The translations under genes and the position numbers were made by a program. From the NCBI RefSeq assembly GCF_029369745.1, contig NZ_CP120210.1:1302001-1366000 (forward strand): DNA of 64,000 nt, in the 5' to 3' direction. Shown piece by piece: positions 1 through 8,268 of this stretch. The stretch comes from Amycolatopsis sp. QT-25. GTDB lineage: Bacteria > Actinomycetota > Actinomycetes > Mycobacteriales > Pseudonocardiaceae. A model generated the notes under the pieces. The model was not told the origin of the DNA, searched no databases, and saw nothing but the letters and a program-made list of their open reading frames with translations. Numbering within the stretch: position 1 is the first letter of the stretch; the number at the start of each line of letters is the position of its first letter.

Positions 1-20
1 AGCGCGTCTTCCGTGGACAT
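1..20 (-). CDS. Start of an iron-regulated gene running off the left edge
   Basis: Only six codons are inside the window, starting with the ATG at 20-18 on the minus strand (M-S-T-E-D-A). The call rests on the iron box directly upstream and on a TAGGCT -10 hexamer ending six bases before the ATG, the layout of a leaderless actinobacterial mRNA. Nothing can be said about the product beyond likely iron control. Confidence 0.35.
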
Positions 21-38
21 GAGGGGAGCCTAACCTAA
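20..38 (-). promoter_or_regulatory. DtxR/IdeR-type iron box overlapping a leaderless promoter
   Basis: On the minus strand this reads TTAGGTTAGGCTCCCCTCA. It matches 16 of 19 positions of the known IdeR/DmdR consensus TTAGGTTAGGCTAACCTAA: the left half is perfect and the right half degenerate. A TAGGCT -10 box lies inside it, so bound regulator would block polymerase. The match is seen; iron control is inferred from the family. Confidence 0.6.
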
Positions 39-127
39 GGAAAGGTGGGGACCCATGTCACGAGAGACACAGAGCGCGGCGTGATCGCCCGGTCACCGGG
101 GGGCCGAACCGGACGGCACACGTGCCC

Positions 128-176
128 GGACGGACGACACACGTGATTGGACGGACGGCACACGTGTCGTCCGTCC
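128..176. terminator. Inverted repeat after the metal ABC operon
   Basis: Two perfect 13-bp arms (128-140 and 164-176) can form a GC-rich hairpin downstream of the minus-strand permease stop. CACGTG occurs three times around it. It could end transcription of the operon; there is no T-tract. Confidence 0.45.
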
Positions 177-250
177 GATCACGCGAGAATGCCGCCCGAT
201 CACGCGAGAACACTGTCCGATCACGCGAGCACGCTGTCCGATCACGCCGC
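177..250. repeat. 21-bp tandem array with GATCACGCGAG core
   Basis: The core GATCACGCGAG starts at 177, 198 and 219, and a partial fourth copy starts at 240, an exact 21-bp period. The fourth copy supplies the stop codon of the adjacent permease gene. The same core and period recur at 60623-60700. Confidence 0.75.
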
Positions 251-1111
251 CCGGGACAGCTCCCGCCTCCGCTTGGCCAGCCGCTTCCCGACGATCCCGT
301 GCCGCGGCCCGAACAGGTACACCAGCGTGAACCCGGCGCCCTGCACCAGCACGATCATCCCGCCGGACGCGGTGTCGAGGTGGTAGCTCAGGTACAGCCC
401 GGTCACCGCGGCGAGCACCGAGAACGACGGCGCGATCACCAGCATGCGGCCGAACCGGTCGGTCAGCAGGTACGCCGTCGCGCCGGGGATGATCAGCATC
501 GCCACCACCAGGATCACGCCGACCACCTGCAACGCCACCACCGCGGTCAGCGCGAGCAGCCCCAGCAACGCGGCGCCGAGCACCCGGGGGTTCAGCCCGA
601 TGGCGAGCGCGTGCGTGGGGTCGAAGGCGTACAAGGTGAAGTCGCGGCGTTTGAGCACCAGCAGGGTGAGGGTGATCGCGCCGAGGACACCGATCTGGAT
701 CAGGTCCGGGTTGTCGACGCCGAGCAGGTTGCCGAAGATGATGTGGTTCAGGTCGGTCTGGCTGGGCGTCACCGAGATCAGCACGAGTCCGAGCGCGAAC
801 AACGTGGTGAACACGATGCCGATCGCGGCGTCCTCCTTGACCCGGCTGGTGTCACGGACGACACCGATCAGTGCCACGGCGAGGAAACCGAAGACGACGG
901 CGCCCAGCGCGAAGGGCGCGCCGAGGACGTAGGCGAGCACGACGCCGGGCAGTACGGCGTGCGAGACCGCGTCGCCCATCAGCGACCAGCCGATCAGCAC
1001 CAGCCAGCAGGAGAGCACCGCGCAGACGGCGGACGCGATGACCGTGGACGCCAGCGCCCGCACCATGAAGTCGTAGCTCAGCGGTTCGAGGAACAGGTCG
1101 TGGAGACTCAC
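242..1111 (-). CDS. Metal ABC transporter permease (ABC-3 family)
   Basis: This is a 289-aa integral membrane protein of the ZnuB/MntB/SitD family, which forms the channel of a cluster-9 metal importer. The sequence is a run of hydrophobic helices with the family-typical LMGDAVSHAVLPGVVLAY motif near residue 45. The GTG at 1111 is chosen because it overlaps the ATPase stop by four bases (GTGA), implying translational coupling. A longer reading frame runs upstream but is only the shadow of the ATPase gene. It is the last gene of a substrate-binding, ATPase, permease operon, and its stop lies inside a 21-bp repeat array. Confidence 0.93.
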   Translation of the reverse strand: MSLHDLFLEPLSYDFMVRALASTVIASAVCAVLSCWLVLIGWSLMGDAVSHAVLPGVVLAYVLGAPFALGAVVFGFLAVALIGVVRDTSRVKEDAAIGIVFTTLFALGLVLISVTPSQTDLNHIIFGNLLGVDNPDLIQIGVLGAITLTLLVLKRRDFTLYAFDPTHALAIGLNPRVLGAALLGLLALTAVVALQVVGVILVVAMLIIPGATAYLLTDRFGRMLVIAPSFSVLAAVTGLYLSYHLDTASGGMIVLVQGAGFTLVYLFGPRHGIVGKRLAKRRRELSRAA

Positions 1112-1851
1112 GCGAGTTCTTCTTCCCGTTGCAGGACATCGAGTCCGAAGGCCAGCGCGAGGTTTTCGGGCCGGAGCACCTCGCCGGGGGAGCCGTGCGC
1201 GAGCACCTTGCGCATCAGCAGGATCGCCTCGTCGGCGAGGCCGGGCAGCGCGTGCAGGTCGTGGGTGGAGATCAGGACGGCGGCACCGTCGGCCGCGAGC
1301 TCCTTGAGCAGCCGCGTGATCGTGGCTTCGGACCGTTTGTCCACGCCGGCGAACGGCTCGTCCAGCAGCAGGACGCGGGCGCCTTGGGCGATGCCGCGCG
1401 CGACGAACGCGCGTTTGCGCTGCCCGCCGGACAACTGGCCGATCTGCCGTCCGGCGAGTTCGGCCAGTTCGACCCGTTCCAGCGCGTGGTCGACGGCTTC
1501 GTGGTCGGCGCGGCGCGGCCGCCGGGTGAAGCCGAGCCGCCCGTAGCGGCCGGTCATCACGACCTCCCGCACCGACAACGGGAACGACCAGTCGACGTCC
1601 TCGCTCTGCGGCACGTAGCCGATCACACCGGTTTTGCGCGCGCGGGCGGGGGTGCCACCGTCGATCGAGACCGTGCCGGTGTCCGGCCGGACCATGCCCA
1701 TGACGGTCTTGAACAGTGTCGACTTGCCGGAGCCGTTCATCCCGACCAGCCCGCAGACGTGACCGTGTCCGAGCGTGACGTCGACGCCGTCGAGCGCGAG
1801 GACGTCGCCGTAGTGGACGGTGACGCCTTCGACGCGGATCGCGGCCGTCAC
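1108..1851 (-). CDS. Metal ABC transporter ATP-binding protein
   Basis: This 247-aa cytoplasmic ATPase drives the importer. Walker A is at residues 37-45 (GMNGSGKST), the signature LSGGQ at 140-144, Walker B LLLDEP at 161-166 and the switch histidine in the STHD motif. The Q-loop region (YVPQSEDVDW) is typical of the Mn/Zn/Fe cluster-9 family. The start overlaps the stop of the binding-protein gene by four bases and its own stop overlaps the permease start, so the three genes are probably translated together. Confidence 0.94.
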   Translation of the reverse strand: MTAAIRVEGVTVHYGDVLALDGVDVTLGHGHVCGLVGMNGSGKSTLFKTVMGMVRPDTGTVSIDGGTPARARKTGVIGYVPQSEDVDWSFPLSVREVVMTGRYGRLGFTRRPRRADHEAVDHALERVELAELAGRQIGQLSGGQRKRAFVARGIAQGARVLLLDEPFAGVDKRSEATITRLLKELAADGAAVLISTHDLHALPGLADEAILLMRKVLAHGSPGEVLRPENLALAFGLDVLQREEELA

Positions 1852-2762
1852 GGCTTCGCTCCGGTGAGGGCGGCGACGATCGTCTTCGAGTCGTGACGGA
1901 TGAGGTCGAGGTAGGTCGGTACCGGACCTTCGGGGCCGGACAGGGAGTCCACGTACAGGACGCCGCCGAACGCGGTACCCGTGGCGGCGACGACCTGCTG
2001 CATCGGGGCGTCGGAGACGGTCGACTCGCAGAACACCGCGGGGACCTTGTTCTGCTTGACGAATTCGATGGCACGGGTGATCTGCTGGGGCGTGGCCTGC
2101 TGTTCGGCGTTGACCGCCCAGATGTACCGCTCCGTGAGACCGGTGTCGCGCGCGAGGTAGGAGAAGGCGCCTTCACAGGTGACCAGCGCTCGCTCGGTTT
2201 GCGGCAGGCCGCTCAGCGCACCCGTCATCTCGTCCCGCACCTCCGTCACTTTCGCCTTGTAGGCGTCGCCGTTGGCCTTGAACACGGCGGCGTCGCCGGA
2301 GGAGAGTTCGCTGAACGCCTTTACCATGTTGTCCACGTAGATACCCGCATTCGCCGGAGACATCCACGCGTGCGGGTTCGGTTTTCCCTGGTAGGCGTCT
2401 TCGCCGATGGCGATGGGCTGGACACCCTCGCTGACCACCTTGTGCGGGGCGTCGCTCTCCTTGACGAACCGGGCGAACCACGCCTCCAGGTTCAGCCCGT
2501 TGTCGAGGATCAGGTCCGCCTTCGCGGCCTTCTTGATGTCGTCCGGGGTGGGCTCGTAGCCGTGGATCTCGGCGCCGGGTTTGGTGATCGACTCGACCCG
2601 GAGCTTGTCGCCCGCGACGTTCGAGGCGATGTCCGCCAGGACCGTGAACGTGGTCAGCACGACGGGCCGCTTGTCGTCCGTGCCGACGGCGGGGCCGCCG
2701 CAAGCGGACAGGACGAGTACGGACGCCGCCAGCGCGCACGCGGCCTTACGCAGATTCGCCAT
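1848..2762 (-). CDS. Metal-binding lipoprotein of an ABC importer, manganese type
   Basis: This 304-aa ZnuA/TroA/PsaA-family protein captures the metal outside the membrane. It has a lipoprotein signal with lipobox LSAC (Cys21). The four expected ligands are visible: His67 (IHGYEP), His131 (NPHAWMSP), Glu197 (CEGAFSY) and Asp272 (YVDSLS). Two His with one Glu and one Asp, without the His-rich loop of zinc-specific ZnuA, suggests Mn(II) or Fe(II) rather than Zn; that is inference from known ligand sets. It is the first gene of the operon, and a nested palindrome fills the 48-bp gap upstream. Confidence 0.9.
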   Translation of the reverse strand: MANLRKAACALAASVLVLSACGGPAVGTDDKRPVVLTTFTVLADIASNVAGDKLRVESITKPGAEIHGYEPTPDDIKKAAKADLILDNGLNLEAWFARFVKESDAPHKVVSEGVQPIAIGEDAYQGKPNPHAWMSPANAGIYVDNMVKAFSELSSGDAAVFKANGDAYKAKVTEVRDEMTGALSGLPQTERALVTCEGAFSYLARDTGLTERYIWAVNAEQQATPQQITRAIEFVKQNKVPAVFCESTVSDAPMQQVVAATGTAFGGVLYVDSLSGPEGPVPTYLDLIRHDSKTIVAALTGAKP

Positions 2763-2764
2763 TC

Positions 2765-2804
2765 CGCGAGTTTAGAGTTCGGCGCGCCGAACTTCCAACT
2801 CGCG
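2765..2804 (-). promoter_or_regulatory. Nested palindromic operator of the metal ABC operon
   Basis: The inner part (2776-2793) is a perfect 18-bp palindrome, AGTTCGGCGCGCCGAACT. It is flanked by a second inverted pair, CGCGAGT (2765-2771) and ACTCGCG (2798-2804). The whole element sits in the 48 bp between the upstream gene and the lipoprotein ATG, ending two bases before that ATG. No good ribosome-binding site is left, so a leaderless transcript or read-through is possible. A metalloregulator such as MntR or Zur is the natural candidate; the sequence does not say which. Confidence 0.6.
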
Positions 2805-2810
2805 TGTGCC

Positions 2811-4910
2811 TTAAATCTCGGTCCTCGTTCGATAGCGTTCCTGCACCGTCTCCAGTAAGAGCTGGGAGACGTCGCGCACGGTGACATTCTCGCCACGCTG
2901 TTCGCTCTGCCGCTGCACGAGACCGTCGTTCAGCATCACGCGGCAGAAGGGGCAGCCGGTCACGATGGTCTCGGCGTCCGTGCCGAGCGCCTCGTCGACC
3001 CGTTCGAGGTTGATGCGCTTGCCGATCTGCTCCTCCATCCACATCCGCGCGCCCCCGGCACCGCAGCAGAGTGCGCGGTCGGCGTGCCGGGGCATCTCAC
3101 TGAGCGTGGCGCCCGTCGCGCCCACGAGTTCGCGCGGTGGCTCGTAGACCTTGTTGTGGCGGCCGAGGTAACACGGGTCGTGGTAGGTCACCGGGCCGGC
3201 GTCGACCGGTTTGACCGGGGTGAGCCTGCCCGCGCGGACGAGCCGGTTCAGCAGTTGCGTGTGGTGCAGGACCTCGTAGTGCCCGTCCAGTTGCGGGTAC
3301 TCGCGGCCGAGTGTGTTGAGACAGTGCGGGCAGGTGGTGACGATCTTGCGGGTACCCGGTTCGCGGCCCTCGAACACCGCGTTCAGCGTCTCGACGGTTT
3401 GCCGCGCGAGCATCTGGAAGAGGAACTCGTTGCCGGAGCGGCGGGCCGGATCGCCGGTGCAGGACTCGCCGGTGCCGAGGACCGTGTACCTCACCCCGGC
3501 GAGATGCAGGAGCTCCGCGGTGGCGCGGACGGTCTTGCGGGCGTTGTCGTCGAAGGCGCCCGCGCAGCCGACCCAGTAGACGTATTCGACGTCTTCGGCG
3601 AGTTCGCCGTCGAAGATCGGCACCTCGAAGTCGAGGTCCTTCGTCCACGCGAGGCGATCGGAATTGTTCTGGCCCCAGGGGTTCCCCTTGGTTTCCAGGT
3701 TCTTGAACAGCACGCCGAGTTCGCTCGGGAAGGCCGACTCGATCATCACCTGGTAGCGGCGCATGTCCACGACGTGGTCGACGTGCTCGATGTCGACCGG
3801 GCACTGTTCGACGCAGGCGCCGCAGGTGGTGCACGACCAGAGGACATCCGGGTCGATGACGCCCCCGAGATCCTCGGGTCCCACGAGTGGGCGCTCTTCG
3901 GGTGCTTCCTTGCCGTCCAGGATGTACGGCGCCTTCTCGAAGAGGTGGTCACGCAGGTCCATGATCAACAATTTGGGGGACAACGGTTTCCCGGTGTTCC
4001 ACGCCGGGCACTGCGACTGGCAGCGGCCGCATTCGGTGCAGGTGGCGAAGTCGAGCATGCCCTTCCAGGTGAAGTCCTCGATCTTGCCGCGGCCGAACGT
4101 GTCGTCCTCGCCCGGATCCTCGAAGTCGATCGGCTTGCCCGCGGACTCCATCGGCGGCAACGGGCCGAGCGCGTCCGGAAGACGTTTGGCGGTCACGTTG
4201 ACCGGCGCGAGGAAGATGTGCAGATGCTTGGAGTAGAGCACGATCGAGAGGAACGCGAGCATCACGCCGATGTGCAGCAGCAGCCCGGCGGTCTCCAGCG
4301 GTCCGGCGACCGCCGGGCCGAGCGGCTCCAGGAGTTCACCCACGCCGAGGGAGACCCACGCGCCCGACTCGTAGGGGAAAACGCCGACCGCGGCCGAAGC
4401 GCCCCGGAAGAGGAACATCGTCCAGATCACGGTGAAGATCATGAACAGGATCAGCCAGGCGCCACCGGTGTGCGAGCCGAAGAAGCGCGAGGCGCGGTCT
4501 TTCCTCTCGGGTGCCTGGCGGATCCGGATGACCGCGAACACCACGAGCGAGACGAGCACCGCGACCGCGATGAAATCCTGGAGGAAGCCCAGCACCGCCC
4601 AGTGCCCGATGAGCGGGAGGTGGAAGTCGTGGTCGAACAGGGCGCCATACGCCTCGGCGTAAACCGAGCCGAGGATCACGAAGCCCCAGAACGTGAACAG
4701 GTGCGCGAGCCCGGGGACGGACCACTTCAGCAATTTGCGCTGCCCGAAGACCTCGGCCAGATGCGTTTTCGCGCGGACGGCCATGACGTCCGAGCGGTTT
4801 TCGTCCGGCTGGCCCGACCGGATCAGTTTGACGAGCCAACGTGCGCGACGGGCGGCGAAGGCGAGTCCGACGACGGTGATGAGCAGACCGAGGATGAGAC
4901 GAACGAGCAC
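2811..4910 (-). CDS. Membrane Fe-S oxidoreductase, EtfD-like (HdrDE type)
   Basis: This 699-aa protein has an N-terminal block of five or six membrane helices resembling a cytochrome-b / nitrate reductase gamma domain. A two-[4Fe-4S] module follows (Cys291/294/297/301 and Cys360/363/366/370), then two CCG domains in the C-terminal third (TCPHC... and ALCCGAGG...GCPFC). This matches mycobacterial Rv0338c (EtfD), which passes electrons from electron-transfer flavoprotein to menaquinone during fatty-acid oxidation; the role here is inferred from that family. The GTG at 4910 is preceded by GGAGG. An open frame extends to 5366 but only shadows the next gene. Confidence 0.85.
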   Translation of the reverse strand: MLVRLILGLLITVVGLAFAARRARWLVKLIRSGQPDENRSDVMAVRAKTHLAEVFGQRKLLKWSVPGLAHLFTFWGFVILGSVYAEAYGALFDHDFHLPLIGHWAVLGFLQDFIAVAVLVSLVVFAVIRIRQAPERKDRASRFFGSHTGGAWLILFMIFTVIWTMFLFRGASAAVGVFPYESGAWVSLGVGELLEPLGPAVAGPLETAGLLLHIGVMLAFLSIVLYSKHLHIFLAPVNVTAKRLPDALGPLPPMESAGKPIDFEDPGEDDTFGRGKIEDFTWKGMLDFATCTECGRCQSQCPAWNTGKPLSPKLLIMDLRDHLFEKAPYILDGKEAPEERPLVGPEDLGGVIDPDVLWSCTTCGACVEQCPVDIEHVDHVVDMRRYQVMIESAFPSELGVLFKNLETKGNPWGQNNSDRLAWTKDLDFEVPIFDGELAEDVEYVYWVGCAGAFDDNARKTVRATAELLHLAGVRYTVLGTGESCTGDPARRSGNEFLFQMLARQTVETLNAVFEGREPGTRKIVTTCPHCLNTLGREYPQLDGHYEVLHHTQLLNRLVRAGRLTPVKPVDAGPVTYHDPCYLGRHNKVYEPPRELVGATGATLSEMPRHADRALCCGAGGARMWMEEQIGKRINLERVDEALGTDAETIVTGCPFCRVMLNDGLVQRQSEQRGENVTVRDVSQLLLETVQERYRTRTEI

Positions 4911-4933
4911 GAGTCCTCCGGGGGAGAATCGGC

Positions 4934-5371
4934 TCAGTGAGAGCCGGTGTAGTACCGGCACGCCTTGCAGGCGTACCGCATTTTGGCCACTCGCCACCGT
5001 TTTCGGTAGGCCTCGAGATGTCCCGGTCGTGGCGGATGCACGCCGAGCCGGCGGTGACGACGGATCCGCCGTCCCGTTTCGAAGAGTTCGGTCGCCAGGC
5101 CGAGATAGGCCCGCCTGAGCGCGACACCCGGCTCCGCGGCGAGAGTGTCCCGGCAGAACCGGTGCAGCAGAGCCAGATCCGGAAGGCCGGGGGTGCTCAC
5201 ACCGGGAAGGTGTTCGACCACGCCGAGGCCGGGATGTCCGGCGGGCACGGAGAATCCGATCGGTAGTCCACAATGGACGCAGGTGAGCGTGCACTTCAGG
5301 CATCGGGTGACGTGGCGGATTCGCCGTTCGCGCCGATCCTCGTCGATCGGTTCGCGAACGTGCCACTTCAT
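4934..5371 (-). CDS. Small Cys-rich protein of unknown function
   Basis: This 145-aa protein starts at an ATG preceded by GGGAGGCTCC. I do not recognise the family. Four cysteines lie close together near residue 30 (C-x2-C-x3-C-x2-C in RCLKCTLTCVHCG) and a further C-x2-C pair is at the C-terminus (YACKACRYY), which suggests a zinc-ribbon or knuckle fold. The middle is Arg- and His-rich. It ends 23 bp before the EtfD-like gene on the same strand and may be co-transcribed with it. A longer start at 5506 is less likely because it lacks a ribosome-binding site. Confidence 0.6.
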   Translation of the reverse strand: MKWHVREPIDEDRRERRIRHVTRCLKCTLTCVHCGLPIGFSVPAGHPGLGVVEHLPGVSTPGLPDLALLHRFCRDTLAAEPGVALRRAYLGLATELFETGRRIRRHRRLGVHPPRPGHLEAYRKRWRVAKMRYACKACRYYTGSH

Positions 5372-5497
5372 GGAGCCTCCCAAGACCGTGGTGTGTCCTG
5401 TGTCACTCTCAATACTGGAGAGTAGGACGCCCTCCGAGAGGGCGACAGGCCCAACCGGATGGCTTCGGCGCGGCCGGTCGGCGTAACCCCCTTGGCA

Positions 5498-5545
5498 ATC
5501 AGTCACCTACTTGCGGGAGGGGTCGGGCGCAAGTAGGTGACTGAT
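5498..5545. terminator. 18-bp perfect hairpin carrying a dispersed element
   Basis: The arms 5498-5515 and 5528-5545 are perfect reverse complements with a 12-nt loop. Each arm contains AGTCACCTACTTGCG, which also occurs at 34506-34520. The hairpin lies between divergent genes, so its role is unclear: repeat-derived hairpin or boundary element. Confidence 0.6.
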
Positions 5546-5606
5546 CGCGGGGAGCACCGTGACCCACTCGTAGCCGAAAACGGTCCGCCCGGCCGCACGC
5601 GCTGGT

Positions 5607-5612
5607 TATAGT
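5607..5612 (+). promoter_or_regulatory. -10 box of the flotillin operon
   Basis: TATAGT is a good actinobacterial -10 hexamer. It places a transcript start near 5619, about 28 nt before the ATG at 5648, with a GGGGGAGGGG ribosome-binding stretch between. No clear -35 box was found. Confidence 0.4.
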
Positions 5613-5647
5613 CCTGACCCGGGGTGATGGGGGAGGGGACGACGGCG

Positions 5648-6241
5648 ATGGGCGGGTTCGTCACCGCGGCTCTGGGGTTTCCGGCCGTGCTCTTCAGCTT
5701 CTTGCTGATCGTGGTGATCGGTTACTGGCTGCTGGCCCTGTTCGGCGCCTTCGACGGTGGTGACGCCGTCGAGTTCGACGGCGGTGACGGGCTCCTGGCG
5801 GGCTTCGGCGGGGTCCCGCTGTCCATTTCGCTCTCCTTACTGATCGCATTCACCTGGTTCGCCAGCCTGGCAGGGACGGTTCTTCTCGATGACCTTGAGC
5901 TTTCGACACCATCGAGGATCGGGTTCGGGGCAGGCGTGCTCGCCGTCGCGCTCGTGCTCGGCGCACTCGGGACGAGGGTGATCGTGGTGCCCCTGCGCCG
6001 GGTGTTCGGTCCCGCGAAGGAACCGAGCAGGAGAGACTTCATCGGCCGGGCCGCGGTCATCCGCACCTCGTCGGTCACCCACGACTTCGGCCAGGCCGAA
6101 GCCGCCGCCGCCGACGGGTCCACGGCCATTGTGGACGTTCGGCAGGCAGGCCAAGGCAACCTCACGGCGGGCAGCCGCGTAGTTCTCTACGACTACGACT
6201 CCGAAGGCGAGTTCTTCTGGGTCGAGTCCTTGGACATCTGA
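5648..6241 (+). CDS. YqiJ-like membrane protein with NfeD-type OB fold
   Basis: This 197-aa protein has three or four hydrophobic segments (about residues 8-35, 58-80 and 92-118) and a C-terminal small beta domain resembling the OB fold of NfeD/YqiJ (GRAAVIRTSSVT... to VWVESLDI-like end). Proteins of this type partner flotillins in the membrane; E. coli yqiJ-yqiK is the model, with a similar length of about 209 aa. The flotillin gene follows after 17 bp. ATG 5648 is preferred over GTG 5624 because of the purine-rich ribosome-binding site. Confidence 0.78.
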   Translation: MGGFVTAALGFPAVLFSFLLIVVIGYWLLALFGAFDGGDAVEFDGGDGLLAGFGGVPLSISLSLLIAFTWFASLAGTVLLDDLELSTPSRIGFGAGVLAVALVLGALGTRVIVVPLRRVFGPAKEPSRRDFIGRAAVIRTSSVTHDFGQAEAAAADGSTAIVDVRQAGQGNLTAGSRVVLYDYDSEGEFFWVESLDI

Positions 6242-6258
6242 AGTAGAAAAGGAACTTT

Positions 6259-8268
6259 ATGGGTGCCATCAGCGTGGGGGCCGGCGTTCTGATCGCCGTG
6301 ATAGTTGTCATCCTCCTGGTCTTGCTCTTCACCATCACCAGGTTGTTCAAGAAGGTGCCGCAGGGCAAGGCACTGATCATCTCGAAGGTCCGCCGCGTCG
6401 ACGTGACGTTCACCGGTGCGATCGTCCTGCCGGTGCTGCACAAGGCCGAGATCATGGACACCTCGGTCAAGGCGATGGAGATCACCCGCACCGGCCGCGA
6501 GGGCCTCATCTGCCGGGACAACATCCGCGCCGACATCCGGATCTCGTTCTTCGTGCGGGTCAACAAGACCGTCGAGGACGTGATCAAGGTGGCGCAGGCC
6601 ATCGGCACCGAACGCGCGAGCGACGAGGCGACCCTGCAGGAATTGTTCAACGCCAAGTTCTCCGAAGCGTTGAAAACCGTCGGCAAGCAGCTCGACTTCG
6701 TGGATCTCTACACCAAACGCCACGAGTTCCGCGACCAGATCATCCGCGTCATCGGCACCGACCTCAACGGCTACAGCCTCGAGGACGCGGCCATCGACTA
6801 TCTCGAGCAGACGCCGATGGCGCAGCTCGACTCGGCGAACATCCTCGACGCGCAGGGTATCCGCAAGATCACCGAGCTGACCGCGATCGAGCACGTGCGC
6901 ACCAACGAGTTCCGCCGCAGCGAGGAAAAAGAGATCACCCGGCAGAACGTGGACGCCCGCGAGGCGATCCTCGAACTGGAGCGGCGGCAGGCCGACGCGG
7001 AGATCAAGCAGAACCGCGAGGTCGAGACCATGAGGGCGCGTGAAGAGGCCGAAATCGCCAAGGTACAGGCGGAGGAGCGGCTCAAATCGCAGGCCGCGCA
7101 GCTGCGCACGGACGAGCAGCTCGGCATCCAGCACCAGAACCAGCAGCGTGAGATCGAGGTCGCGGGCAAGAACCGCGAGCGGGTCATCGCCATCGAGAGC
7201 GAGCGCATCGAGAAGGACAGGCTGCTCGAGGTCATCGGCCGCGAACGCGAGACCGAGCTGTCCCGGATCGCCAAGGACAAGGAAGTCGAGACCGAGAAGC
7301 GGTCCATCGCCGAGGTGATCCGCGAGCGGATCGCGGTCGAGAAGACCGTGGCGGAGCAGGAAGAGAACATCAAGAAACTCCGCGTCGTCGAAGAGGCGCA
7401 GCGTCAGCGCGAGGCGATCATCATCCGGGCCGAGGCGGAGGCGCAGGAGAACCTCGTCAAGGACATCAAGGCCGCGGAAGCCGCCGAGGTGGCCTCGAAG
7501 CACAAGGCACGCGAGGAACTGACGCTGGCCGAAGCACGCCAGCAAGCCGCCGAGCTGGACACCCGCGCGAAGATCCGCCTGGCCGAAGGCATCCAGGCGG
7601 AGGAGGCCGCCATCGGACTGGCCGCGGCACAGGTCAAGGAACGCGACGCCGACGCGCTGGAGAAGGTCGGCCGGGCCGAGGCGATCGTCGAACGCGAGAA
7701 GGCGATCGTGCTCGCCGACGCGATGCGCGACAAGCTCAAGGGCGAGGCCGAAGGTCTCACCGAGAAGGCCGCCGCGATGGCCGCGCTCGACACCGCCAGT
7801 CGCCAGCACGAGGAGTATCGCCTGCGCTTGGAGGCCGAGAAGGAGATCCGGCTCGCCGCGCTCACCGTGCAGCGAGAGGTCGCCGAGGCGCAGGCCACGG
7901 TCCTCGGTATCGGGCTGGAGAAGGCCGACATCGACATCGTCGGCGGCGAGACGATGTTCTTCGAGAAGGTCATCGGCTCGATCGGGCTCGGCAAGAGCGT
8001 GGACGGCTTCGTCGAGCACTCGGACGTCGTCCAGACCCTCGGGAAGTCGTGGCTCGACGGTTCGGGCAGCTTCACCGACGACCTGACGAAACTGGTCGGC
8101 TCGGTGAGCACGGAGGACGTGAAGAACCTGACGCTGTCGGCCTTCCTGACCAAGCAGTTGCAGGCGGGCGGCCCGGACAGCGACAAGCTGCGTGAGCTGA
8201 TGTCGATGGCGCAGCGGCTCGGCCTCGCCGACACCTCCGTCGCCGCCCTCACCCCCGCGAAGCAGTGA
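6259..8268 (+). CDS. Flotillin family protein (YqiK-like, SPFH domain)
   Basis: This 669-aa flotillin has one N-terminal membrane helix (about residues 7-28) and an SPFH/band-7 domain (about 40-200). A very long Glu/Arg/Ala-rich coiled coil (about 215-560) is followed by a C-terminal oligomerisation region. Flotillins form membrane-anchored ring assemblies that order lipid domains and scaffold partners. The gene lies between the OB-fold protein and a giant ATPase whose GTG start overlaps its stop by four bases, so the three products are probably made in fixed ratio. Envelope stress is the usual setting for such operons (family knowledge). Confidence 0.9.
   Translation: MGAISVGAGVLIAVIVVILLVLLFTITRLFKKVPQGKALIISKVRRVDVTFTGAIVLPVLHKAEIMDTSVKAMEITRTGREGLICRDNIRADIRISFFVRVNKTVEDVIKVAQAIGTERASDEATLQELFNAKFSEALKTVGKQLDFVDLYTKRHEFRDQIIRVIGTDLNGYSLEDAAIDYLEQTPMAQLDSANILDAQGIRKITELTAIEHVRTNEFRRSEEKEITRQNVDAREAILELERRQADAEIKQNREVETMRAREEAEIAKVQAEERLKSQAAQLRTDEQLGIQHQNQQREIEVAGKNRERVIAIESERIEKDRLLEVIGRERETELSRIAKDKEVETEKRSIAEVIRERIAVEKTVAEQEENIKKLRVVEEAQRQREAIIIRAEAEAQENLVKDIKAAEAAEVASKHKAREELTLAEARQQAAELDTRAKIRLAEGIQAEEAAIGLAAAQVKERDADALEKVGRAEAIVEREKAIVLADAMRDKLKGEAEGLTEKAAAMAALDTASRQHEEYRLRLEAEKEIRLAALTVQREVAEAQATVLGIGLEKADIDIVGGETMFFEKVIGSIGLGKSVDGFVEHSDVVQTLGKSWLDGSGSFTDDLTKLVGSVSTEDVKNLTLSAFLTKQLQAGGPDSDKLRELMSMAQRLGLADTSVAALTPAKQ

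Noticed and set aside
177..250. CRISPR array of the 21-bp repeats
   Set aside because: The period is only 21 bp with almost no spacer, so it is a simple tandem array.
122..1546. 474-aa plus-strand open frame over the metal ABC permease and ATPase
   Set aside because: It is antisense to two well-supported genes and its translation is Arg/Gln/His-rich low complexity, as expected for a shadow frame at high GC.
3084..4940. 618-aa plus-strand frame opposite the EtfD-like gene
   Set aside because: The opposite strand has unambiguous Fe-S and CCG motifs; this frame has no recognisable domain.
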